From Lyngbya sp. HA4199-MV5 (lineage in GTDB: Bacteria; Cyanobacteriota; Cyanobacteriia; Leptolyngbyales; Leptolyngbyaceae): a DNA stretch of 64,000 nucleotides. The stretch is from the NCBI GenBank assembly GCA_019359375.1, contig JAHHHL010000010.1, positions 1 through 64,000 on the forward strand, read 5' to 3'. The position numbers and the translations under genes were made by a program. The notes under the pieces are model-generated. The model did no database searches. It saw nothing but the letters and a program-made list of their open reading frames with translations, and had not been told where the DNA came from. This document shows, piece by piece, positions 25,020 to 32,386 of the stretch; the stretch's first letter is position 1, and each line of letters opens with the position of its first letter.

Positions 25020-25787
25020 TCAGCTAAAGGAAGCGAGTGGATCGAGCCAGCGCAAGACGGCGCGTTCTAGCTGATGGAGTTCTCGATAAACACCCTGGCG
25101 TACCCACTGCCCGATCGCGTCGAAGGGCGTAAAAACGTCACCTGTTTGCCAACTCACATCTGGACCAAGCGGTGTGAGATGGTTGCCAGACAGAGTTTGA
25201 GTGGCAGTCATGCCCGGAAAGCGGGTTTGCAGGACATCGGCTAAGGCAACCGTCTGGTCGATCGTGTCGTTTGTAAATTTCACCAGTAAATTTCGGCGTA
25301 CCTGATAGCTTTGAGCCACCAGTTGATTAGTTTCCAGCGGTGATGGCGTAAACTCCACGGCAAAGACAGGTGAAAATTGCTCGACCAGGGGAACAGCGTT
25401 GCGAGCCGAAAAATTGTTGAAGGCAATCAAGATATTGCCCGATCGCTCCACAGGAAACAAGCTGCCAATCAGCAAGTGCAGTTTGCAGCCCATGCTATGT
25501 CCTACCCCATAAATCGGCAGGTAGCGCTTGCGAAGCACCTTTTCGTAGAGCATCTCCAAGGTTCGCTCAAACTCTTTAAGCACGCTTTGGGCGATCGCGG
25601 CGTGGTCAAACGTATTGACAAACGGTGTCGCAACAATGACGTACCCTTTCGCGGCTAACTGCTCTAAAAAGCGGCGATAGGTGACATGCGGTGCTGTTGC
25701 CACAAACGCACCACCCAAAAAATGGACGATCGCGGTGGGTCGTGGTGGCACTAAAACCCAGTTACCAAAAATTTCCTGCCAATCCAT
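25020..25787 (-). CDS. DUF1350 family alpha/beta hydrolase-like protein
   Basis: A 255-residue protein of the DUF1350 family, present in cyanobacteria and plants. The N-terminus (MDWQEIFGNWVLVPPRP) and VHFLGGAFVATAPHVTYR are family hallmarks, and GVGHSMGCK at 94-102 is a nucleophile-elbow GxSxG motif with S98. The catalytic acid and His are less obvious, possibly D/H in the C-terminal NHLTPLGPD region. I chose the ATG at 25787; the 20 residues upstream to 25847 lack family resemblance. Soluble; substrate unknown. Confidence 0.9.
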   Translation of the reverse strand: MDWQEIFGNWVLVPPRPTAIVHFLGGAFVATAPHVTYRRFLEQLAAKGYVIVATPFVNTFDHAAIAQSVLKEFERTLEMLYEKVLRKRYLPIYGVGHSMGCKLHLLIGSLFPVERSGNILIAFNNFSARNAVPLVEQFSPVFAVEFTPSPLETNQLVAQSYQVRRNLLVKFTNDTIDQTVALADVLQTRFPGMTATQTLSGNHLTPLGPDVSWQTGDVFTPFDAIGQWVRQGVYRELHQLERAVLRWLDPLASFS

Positions 25788-25963
25788 TGTGTCAAAAGAG
25801 AAAAGAATCAGCAGTCTCGTTTGACTGCTAGTTTCATTTTGCCGCACGAAACTGGCTTCCTACTCAGATTCACAGGTTGCCTTTGCTGCGCGATCGCCTC
25901 TTTCTCGGAATTAGCTTGCAATTGGTTACGTAGGTTTGCTAAGTTGTTAAAGCACTACATCCC

Positions 25964-26036
<73 letters not shown>

Positions 26037-26553
26037 TCCCTTTCAGACGACACACTTCTGAGAAAGAAATAAAGCTGTAGCCGTTTTATAACTCAGGCAC
26101 TTGTAAAGGACGGTTGCGGTCCTAATGTTTGTAGATGATGTCTGGAGTGTTGCCTACCAAATGGGCAACAGTCCTCACTGGCAGGTGATAGAGTGCCAGT
26201 GTGATGAAAGTATGGCGGCGATCGCACTTACAGTTAAGATTCACAACTCCTTGCATCATACGGGTTTTCTAAACTCCGTGTGCCCAAGCGATGAACGGCT
26301 CGATGTCCAATGCGAATGATTCAGGGTTGGGCATCCGGGAGTCGCTCAAACAAGTGATCGGTTGCGGTCAAGCTTTCGTCGGCAACCTCAAAGGCTCCGG
26401 TTTCAATGTCGTTCACGCAGTGTTGCGCTAGCAAATCGCTACAATTTCGCCATGACTGTCTGCTTCGACTTGAGGGCGCACCTGACCCTACAAGAGCAGC
26501 GACCCTAATCCCAACTACAATAGCAAGTTGAAACATCCACTGAGAAGACGAAG
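26037..26553. other. Intergenic region after tRNA-Phe
   Basis: About 515 bases between tRNA-Phe and the toxin-like gene. Two short antiparallel frames (26125-26319 plus, 26321-26536 minus) lack recognisable domains and good start signals and are not called. The position downstream of a tRNA, followed by a toxin-antitoxin pair and repeats, is compatible with an old integration site, but no direct repeat of the tRNA 3' end was found by eye. Confidence 0.5.
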
Positions 26554-26946
26554 TTAAGGGATGTAGACTCGACCCACTCTCATATAATTGTCAACATCAA
26601 ACAGAATTTCAACTAAACGATTGGGGCATCGTTCACGATAGATTTGCTCGTCAAGTTTCTCTTTGTTGCTGATCGTCACAATAGGAAATGATTGCAAGGT
26701 ATTCTCTTCTCGAATTACTTGCTCCAGCGAATCATCCCCCTTCATATTCCGATTTGCAGTCAGAACGATCATCTGATTGGCTTGAGCAACCTGCCACACT
26801 AAACGATCGCTACTGTTTTCGAGTAAGCCAACCTCCTCAAAGCCAATGAAGCGAATTGGCAACAATTCAAGCCATCCCTCAGCCGCGATCGTGCCCCAGA
26901 GTAAGACTGCCTGTCCTCTCAAGTTGTAATCGATCAGAAAATTCAT
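26554..26946 (-). CDS. DUF5615-like PIN-type toxin-like protein
   Basis: A 130-residue protein starting MNFLIDYNLRGQ, like the DUF5615/PIN-like family whose N-terminus carries an Asp in a LxDxxL context (D6 here). A second acidic region around SSDRLVWQVAQANQMIVLTANRNMKGDD fits the PIN-like fold (D47, N/D at 65-72). It is second in a pair with a DUF433 gene; the genes overlap by four bases (ATGA). DUF433-DUF5615 pairs are regarded as toxin-antitoxin-like modules, with this as the presumed RNase toxin. Confidence 0.85.
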   Translation of the reverse strand: MNFLIDYNLRGQAVLLWGTIAAEGWLELLPIRFIGFEEVGLLENSSDRLVWQVAQANQMIVLTANRNMKGDDSLEQVIREENTLQSFPIVTISNKEKLDEQIYRERCPNRLVEILFDVDNYMRVGRVYIP

Positions 26947-27323
26947 GCCTTGGACTCAAGCCTGTCTTTCCAGGTTTGAAGTTTAGCGCGGATAGCCTCC
27001 TGTCCTGGTTTTGAAGGTGTTGCAGCAAGATGGGCAAAGTGTTCTCGATTGCGTTCTTCCCAATATCGCCGATTGTTTTCTGCAAGCTGCAAAACGTGTT
27101 GATACTCAGCTTCAACTTCAGATCGATGAGCTTCGATGTAGGAAAGCGCAGCATCAATCTGAGCATCTGTGACACAGAGCTTTTCGCGAATAAGCTTTGC
27201 CGGGTAGCCAGCCGTGAAGTAGTCCATCACGTCATAAAGCGTGATGCGAGTTTCTGCGATCGTCAATCCACGCTCTGTACGGATAATCGCTGATTGCCCA
27301 TTGGGTGTCAGAGTCATACGCAT
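26943..27323 (-). CDS. DUF433 family antitoxin-like protein
   Basis: A 126-residue DUF433 protein. The family helix-turn-helix-like region is GLTIAETRITLYDVMDYF, then GYPAKLIREKLCVTDAQIDAAL (about 38-60). A charged helical C-terminal extension to residue 126 is longer than the minimal DUF433 (about 75 residues) and may contact the toxin. It is the first gene of a coupled pair with the DUF5615-like protein; ATGA overlap. It probably binds its own promoter and the toxin (family inference). Confidence 0.88.
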   Translation of the reverse strand: MRMTLTPNGQSAIIRTERGLTIAETRITLYDVMDYFTAGYPAKLIREKLCVTDAQIDAALSYIEAHRSEVEAEYQHVLQLAENNRRYWEERNREHFAHLAATPSKPGQEAIRAKLQTWKDRLESKA

Positions 27324-27360
27324 AACCTCTCATGGTTTACTTTGATCGTATCTCACTACA

Positions 27361-27431
27361 CAAACCTCGGAGGGCTTAACCAGGCATGAAGCATCGTGAC
27401 CAACCTTGTGGCTTAAACTTCCGAGGTTTTA
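27361..27431 (-). repeat. Palindromic ~70-bp element, copy 1
   Basis: Begins AAACCTCGGAGGGCTTAACC and ends CTTAAACTTCCGAGGTTTT, so its ends are inverted repeats of each other. Its reverse complement aligns over its whole length with the copy at 28695-28764, with matching ends and a similar centre (ACGATGC). It is a MITE- or REP-like element. Confidence 0.75.
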
Positions 27432-27601
27432 GTCAAATGGTAAATCAGAAGTAGTTGGGTTTTATGCTTTAAGCCAACCGACAAGACGGGCGATCGCCCG
27501 CTGAACAATGCAGTTAGCGATCGCTGAAGCAACGGAGGTGAGCAAACAAGAAGTTATTGGACTTCTCAACCTAATCTGCAAGATCAGCGATCGTACTCAC
27601 T

Positions 27602-27992
27602 TTAAGGTGGGATTACACCCTCTAAATTATTAACAATTTTTTGAAGATCCTTCCAGTTATCAACTTTTGCACTGAGTTTTGTATTCTTATTACCGCCATC
27701 TGAAAGTTCTATTAATATTGGGCGAAGTTCATCTGCTTTGGTCTCACGAAATACAAGACTTGAATAAGAATCAACATAGTTTGGCGACTCTGAATAGGCA
27801 TTTGCTACTCTTGACCACTCCTTTGATCAAATAAATAGGTTTTTTATCTTCCTTGCTACTAAGATAAACATTATATGCGCTTGCTCTTTTTGATTTTGGA
27901 TCGATCAAGCATGTAACAATGTACCACTTTCCATCCTGATAAGGTAACCCAGCCCACCAAGTACTACGGTTCCCACTAATATTGGAAGCCAT
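27602..27992 (-). pseudogene. Frameshifted hypothetical gene
   Basis: The frame from the ATG at 27992 (MASNISGNRSTWWAGLPYQD...) breaks off near 27771 after drifting into unrelated sequence. The adjacent frame, from about 27824 to the TAA at 27602, carries a natural-looking continuation: EWSRVANAYSESPNYVDSY then KVDNWKDLQKIVNNLEGV. Removing one base in AAAGGAG near 27826 joins the two into one protein of about 130 residues. The gene is AT-rich and unrecognised. It is either a one-base-insertion pseudogene, a sequencing error, or a programmed shift; the first two are likelier. Confidence 0.6.
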
Positions 27993-28071
27993 AAATCCCT
28001 ACTACCCATTACCATATGTAATCCTTTTAACTAAAGTTTTTTCAAGAGTGAACTGAAGTCTAACTATTGGT

Positions 28072-28325
28072 TAAACAGACTGCGAATGTCTATCTACCCT
28101 AGATAAAGGATATAGACAGACATTTGCAGTCTATCTACCTTCATTTGGGTAGTTAGACACACACCTCGCAATCTAACTTGTTATTAGACAGATTTTGTTC
28201 GTCTGCCTTAATTAGGGTATTTAGACAGACGCTTGCAGTCTAAGATCCTTGATTTAGAGTGATTAGGCTGAAACCTTGCAGTCTAAAAGCCCGACTGAGG
28301 TAATTAGGCAGATTGTATATATATT
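28072..28325. repeat. Seven-unit palindromic tandem array (~41-bp period)
   Basis: Seven degenerate copies of a 21-bp palindromic core of the type TAGACAGACnnTTGCAGTCTA start at 28072, 28113, 28154, 28185, 28222, 28264 and 28305 (spacings 41, 41, 31, 37, 42, 41). The intervals also resemble each other (CCTTnATTTAGGGTA-like), so the true unit is about 41 bp. It resembles long tandemly repeated (LTRR-like) cyanobacterial repeats or an operator array. No gene lies within it. Confidence 0.8.
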
Positions 28326-28694
28326 AACCTCTCACGAAGGGCAAACATGAAAACTTTAGACTATCTTTTGGAACAGCGAGGTCTTTAGTCCCTCTCGTAC
28401 TCGTTGAGTAGCTGCAAGCCTATCACCCTCTCACAACCAAACCAAGCGATCGCAGCCTAAAAACTCCTACAACCTATACCCATTTCTCGATCTTCCATAA
28501 GCATTGATTGATTTTAGGTTTGCATTTCTTAAATTTGTATAACTATTGCTTAATTTAAGTTTGCGTTTCTTGCTTTCAGGGTTGTGTTCTTTCGTTTCAA
28601 GTTTGAGTTTGTTGATGTTGGGTCTGCGATCGCTGATTTTCAGCGACTCCAGGCTACTGCTAGAGCAAGGGGCTTATGACTAACGCATTTGACC
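28326..28694. other. AT-rich gene-free spacer
   Basis: No supported gene. Around 28505-28610 there are loose ~30-bp repeats built on TTTAAGTTTGCGTTTCTT-like sequence. A 13-codon frame at 28347 is too short to call. Confidence 0.5.
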
Positions 28695-28764
28695 AAAACC
28701 TCGGAGGTTTAAGCCACCATGTGAGCTACGATGCCCGATGCTTGGTTAAAACCTCCGAGGTTTG
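28695..28764 (+). repeat. Palindromic ~70-bp element, copy 2
   Basis: Begins AAAACCTCGGAGGTTTAAGC and ends TTAAAACCTCCGAGGTTTG, an inverted repeat. It is the opposite-orientation partner of the copy at 27361-27431, and the pair encloses the frameshifted gene and the 41-bp array. It lies just beyond the 3' end of the C39-like peptidase gene. Confidence 0.75.
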
Positions 28765-28778
28765 CGAAAGTCCTGGTG

Positions 28779-29597
28779 CTAGAGCTTGGACAACCGATGC
28801 AGCCAAATGTAATCGGAGCCTTCAGGACTGCATTTGCTTTGGATCAGGCTGTTGGAATAGAAGAGGTTTTGCCCAGAGCGATCGGTGAGGTAGCCTGAAG
28901 CCGTCCATTCGCCGTAGGGATCATTCACATAGAAACCGCTCTGGTTATAGCCACGAACGACCACAATATGCCCAAAGCTGGTGAAATAGCCGTGGACGAT
29001 GCAGGGACGACCTTCCGCGATCGCCTTACGAATATCCGCCAAACTTCCTCGCAGCGTGAGATTGTCCTGCAAACCGTATGCTTTTGCCATTTTTGCAAGG
29101 TCATCGGGGTCATGCCGACTCAAGCCGCTGCCATCCAGATAGCGATACAACTCGTCTTCAAACTGAGCCGCACTGGTGCGCTGTTTAATCCGAAAATACG
29201 CCATCACCATTGAAAAGCTGGTGACGTTGCAGGCTCCCGTCGGGTTGAGAGCGTTATCGAGCTGGCTTTTATAGGGAATGTTAAGACTTTTGCTGGCTGG
29301 TAGTTTCCCTGGTGGTGGAGTTGGGGGTGGCATTGGCTTGCTGTAGACAACCTTTCCCTTACTGTCAATCAACTGTACATGATAGCCATAGACAAACCAG
29401 GTATTTCTGGGTGGATCGCCCAGAAACGCCCCTAAAATAGCAACTTTAAGATGATCCTTTTCAACAAATTTCCAGGAGCTTAGCTCAAAAACCTTCTCTG
29501 CCGCAACCGCGACTTTATCCTGGGCAGGTAGCTTTGCCGAATCGCCCGCCGATCGCTTGAACACCGTGCTTTGCACAACTTTGAGTCTCATCAACAA
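28779..29597 (-). CDS. C39-like papain-fold cysteine peptidase
   Basis: A 272-residue protein. Residues about 3-85 form an N-terminal beta-rich domain (LKVVQSTVFKRS...LPAQDK), seen with such peptidases in cyanobacteria. A Pro-rich linker (88-100) leads to a peptidase_C39-like domain: Q112 oxyanion residue, nucleophile C123 in GACNVTS, H210 in FGHIVVVRGY and N225/D226 in VNDPYGEW. All catalytic residues are present. There is no signal peptide or ABC transporter nearby, so it is not a bacteriocin-export C39; its substrate is unknown. Its 3' end abuts a palindromic repeat. Confidence 0.9.
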   Translation of the reverse strand: MLMRLKVVQSTVFKRSAGDSAKLPAQDKVAVAAEKVFELSSWKFVEKDHLKVAILGAFLGDPPRNTWFVYGYHVQLIDSKGKVVYSKPMPPPTPPPGKLPASKSLNIPYKSQLDNALNPTGACNVTSFSMVMAYFRIKQRTSAAQFEDELYRYLDGSGLSRHDPDDLAKMAKAYGLQDNLTLRGSLADIRKAIAEGRPCIVHGYFTSFGHIVVVRGYNQSGFYVNDPYGEWTASGYLTDRSGQNLFYSNSLIQSKCSPEGSDYIWLHRLSKL

Positions 29598-29956
29598 TGC
29601 CCCCTCAACAACATGAAAGCATCGAACGGTCTACGGTATCAGCGGTATCGCTAGCTGCATACTAGCCCGTCAGCCTACGTCAGATCTAAACCATTGCAAT
29701 GGCATCGATCGCCTCAACTGTGATCGTTTTCTTACCGCTACCAATCTTACCGCCACTAAACAGCGCTGCCTCATCATACAACTCAAGGGAAAGGCGAGGG
29801 GCACGGTAAAAACTGCCTTGATCGCTGCCATCTGATCCAGCATTGAACACCAGAAGACCGAAAGCTAACCAAAAATTCATGAATGGCACAGCTTAAACCG
29901 CTATATGTAGCGTAAACTCACAATCGGACGCACTAAAGCAGGCAAAATTCGATATC
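29598..29956. other. Intergenic region with a doubtful small frame
   Basis: About 360 bases between two divergent genes. A 67-codon frame at 29686-29889 (minus) starts MPFMNFWLAFGLLVF and continues with a polar beta-like segment; it could be a small exported protein, but neither SD nor family supports it, so it is not called as a gene. Confidence 0.4.
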
Positions 29957-31117
29957 ATGAAGCTACAGCAAGCGTTGAAGCCTATGACACGCGTAGGAAT
30001 TGGGATTCGGACAGCCAATGCACGCTCCGAGCGGCTCACAGGACAAATCCATGTTTATGATGGAGCCGGAAAAGGAAAGTCTCAAGCCGCGCTAGGAGTC
30101 GTGCTACGTTCCATCGGATTAGGCATCCACTCCGATTGGCAAACGCGGGTACTGTTGCTGCGCTTCTTGAAGGGTCCAGGACGGACGTATGACGAAGATG
30201 GCGCGATCGAAGCACTACAGCGAGGCTTTCCCCATCTCATCGATCAGGTACGCACCGGACGAGCGGAGTTTTTTGGTCCCGACGATATCACTCGCTTCGA
30301 TCAGCTAGAAGCACAGCGCGGCTGGGATGTGGCAAAGGGCGCGATCGCCTCTGGACTCTATTCCGTCGTGGTGCTGGATGAACTGAATCCCGTGCTCGAT
30401 CTGGGCTTGCTGCCGATCGATGAAGTCGTGAGCGCCCTCAAGCGCAAGCCCGATCACATGGAAGTGATTGCCACCGGACGAGGAGCGCCCCAGCCGTTGC
30501 TGGATGTCGCTGACCTGCATTCCGAAATGCAACCGCACTACCATGCAGGCGCAAAAGAACAGGGCATTGCAGGCATCGAAATCTATACTGGGGCAGGCAA
30601 AGGAAAGTCCACCAGTGCCTTAGGTAAAGCCTTACAGGCGATCGGCAAAGGCATCAGCCAGGACAAATCGCATCGCGTGCTGATCATGCAGTGGCTTAAA
30701 GGTGGCAGCGGCTATACCGAAGATGCGGCGATCGCTGCGCTCAACCAGAGCTATCCTAACCTGGTCGATCATCAGCGCTGTGGACGCGACGCGATCGTCT
30801 GGCGGGGGCAGCAGCAGGAACTCGATTATGTTGAAGCAGAACGCGGATGGGAAATTGCCAGAGCCGCGATCGCCTCTGGACTCTACAAAACCATCATTTT
30901 GGACGAACTGAATCCCACTGTAGACTTAGAGCTATTGCCAGAAGAACCGATCGTCCAGGCACTGCTTCGCAAACCACGCGACACCGAAGTCATCATCACG
31001 GGACGGTGCAAAAATCCACCTGCCTACTTTGACCTTGCCAGCATCCATTCCGAAATGATTTGCCACAAGCACTACGCCGAAAAAGGCATCGACCTCAAAC
31101 GCGGTGTCGATTTCTAA
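29957..31117 (+). CDS. Tandem CobA/BtuR-type P-loop protein (cob(I)alamin adenosyltransferase-like, two domains)
   Basis: A 386-residue protein built of two homologous domains (about 28-195 and 205-380). Each has a P-loop (GAGKGKS at 36-42 and 212-218), an RWLKG/RFLKGPG-like strand and a DELNP Walker B-like motif (141-145 and the equivalent in domain 2), as in CobA/CobO/BtuR corrinoid adenosyltransferases, which are normally about 200 residues and act as dimers. Here the dimer seems fused into one chain. It is probably cobalamin-related, like cbiD in this window, but the corrinoid-binding N-terminal segment is short, so another NTPase role is possible. Confidence 0.85.
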   Translation: MKLQQALKPMTRVGIGIRTANARSERLTGQIHVYDGAGKGKSQAALGVVLRSIGLGIHSDWQTRVLLLRFLKGPGRTYDEDGAIEALQRGFPHLIDQVRTGRAEFFGPDDITRFDQLEAQRGWDVAKGAIASGLYSVVVLDELNPVLDLGLLPIDEVVSALKRKPDHMEVIATGRGAPQPLLDVADLHSEMQPHYHAGAKEQGIAGIEIYTGAGKGKSTSALGKALQAIGKGISQDKSHRVLIMQWLKGGSGYTEDAAIAALNQSYPNLVDHQRCGRDAIVWRGQQQELDYVEAERGWEIARAAIASGLYKTIILDELNPTVDLELLPEEPIVQALLRKPRDTEVIITGRCKNPPAYFDLASIHSEMICHKHYAEKGIDLKRGVDF

Positions 31118-31129
31118 TGTGCAGAGGTT

Positions 31130-31303
31130 AGCTATCAGCGGTCAGTTATCAGCGGTCAGCTTTCAGCGGTCAGCTTTTTAGCCTTTAGCCTTCATCCTTT
31201 AGCCTTCATCCCTCTGCCCCCTGCCTTCTGCTAACAACTAACAACCAACAACTAACAACCTGCCTTCTGCCTCCTGCCTTCTGCCTCCTGCCTTCTGCCT
31301 TTA
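31130..31303. repeat. Low-complexity STRR-rich spacer
   Basis: A mosaic of short repeats: CAGCGGTCAGTTAT-type 14-mers (31137-31172), CCTTCATCCTTTAG units, AACAACT/AACAACC heptamers (about 31235-31261) and TGCCTTC/TGCCTCC heptamers (about 31262-31302). It ends at the stop codon of the response regulator at 31305. Confidence 0.85.
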
Positions 31304-31304
31304 T

Positions 31305-31982
31305 CTACTCAACCTGCTTCATCCGATAGCCCAATCCATGTACCGTCTCAATGAGATCATCGGGCGAACCCGCAACGCGGAGTTTTTGGCGGAGCGCTCT
31401 GATATGCGTTTTAACCGCTTCCTCCGTGGGGGATTCGTCCAGCGACCACAGCCGTTCAATGATGCCGGGTCTGCTTAATACTCGTCGCCCATTCGTCACC
31501 AAAAGTTCTAGCAGCGCATACTCCTTGGGGGTCAACGACAAGGGGTAATCGCCATAGGTCACTTCATAAGTGCTGGAATCGAGACACAGGGTGCCCCAAC
31601 ACATTTTTTGTCTAAGCGTCGCACCACCACGCCGTAACAGCGCTCGAATTTGTGCCATTAGCTCTTCCAGGTCGAAGGGCTTCACAATGTAGACATCGGC
31701 TCCAGCATCCAGCCCCACAATTTTGTCTGAAACGGTATCGCGGGCAGTTAGCATCAGGACAGGAGTAGAAATGTTGTATTCACGTAGTTTCTGACACAGT
31801 TCAATACCGCCCAGCTTTGGGAGCGTCAAATCCAAAACAACCAGGTCATACTCTAGTGCCTCCAACCATTGCCATCCTGCCAATCCATCATGTGCCGTAT
31901 CGACCAGATATTGACGGTTGGTCAATGCCTCCGTGAGCAGATCAGCAATCTGCATATCATCTTCAACAACGAGAATCCGCAT
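31305..31982 (-). CDS. OmpR-family response regulator
   Basis: A 225-residue regulator. The receiver has E7-D8-D9, phosphoacceptor D51 in LDLTLP, T79 and K101 in VKPF; the winged-helix domain follows from about 125, with EAVKTHIRALRQKL and HGLGYRM at the end. It is complete. A histidine kinase gene begins 405 bases away in the opposite direction, so the two are a plausible divergent two-component pair sharing a control region. It resembles cyanobacterial metal- or redox-sensing regulators (RppA/ManR type) only in general. Confidence 0.94.
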   Translation of the reverse strand: MRILVVEDDMQIADLLTEALTNRQYLVDTAHDGLAGWQWLEALEYDLVVLDLTLPKLGGIELCQKLREYNISTPVLMLTARDTVSDKIVGLDAGADVYIVKPFDLEELMAQIRALLRRGGATLRQKMCWGTLCLDSSTYEVTYGDYPLSLTPKEYALLELLVTNGRRVLSRPGIIERLWSLDESPTEEAVKTHIRALRQKLRVAGSPDDLIETVHGLGYRMKQVE

Positions 31983-32042
31983 TAAACGCTTGCTATGAAA
32001 ACTTTTAAGCTTTAGACCAGTTCTCTTTAAAGATGCACAGAA

Positions 32043-32120
32043 TGTAGGTTGGGTAGAACAGCGTGAAACCCAACAATGGCTGGGTTTTGTTGGGTTTCGT
32101 TAGACTCAACCCAACCTACA
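32043..32120. repeat. 78-bp palindromic intergenic repeat
   Basis: TGTAGGTTGGGT at one end and ACCCAACCTACA at the other, with inner GAAACCCAACA / TGTTGGGTTTC arms. This is a common cyanobacterial MITE-like palindrome. It lies between the divergent response regulator and histidine kinase. Confidence 0.85.
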
Positions 32121-32386
32121 GTTAGATGCAAGTTCACATAGAATTGGTATCAGACCTTTAGGATTAGAGGCGTTTAGCCTCAAAAGCAGGGAGACAGCAA
32201 GAATCAACGTTGCGGCTCATCCACCATTTTTACCCACACATCTCGTCCCATCCACGAAAATGCTACTGACGCACAGATTATAACAATTTTCCCTTGACAA
32301 AGGTTTGAAAGCGGCTTTCAGCTTGTGATCCAATCCTTCAAAATGACGTTCAAGCGCGTGTTCGCTGACCCGATGAGATCAACCGT

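Noticed and set aside
26037-26553. Integrated element attached to tRNA-Phe
   Set aside because: No integrase gene and no direct repeat of the tRNA 3' end could be found by eye.
28072-28325. CRISPR array
   Set aside because: Core repeats are degenerate, spacing varies from 31 to 42 bp, the intervals are related to each other, and no cas gene is near.
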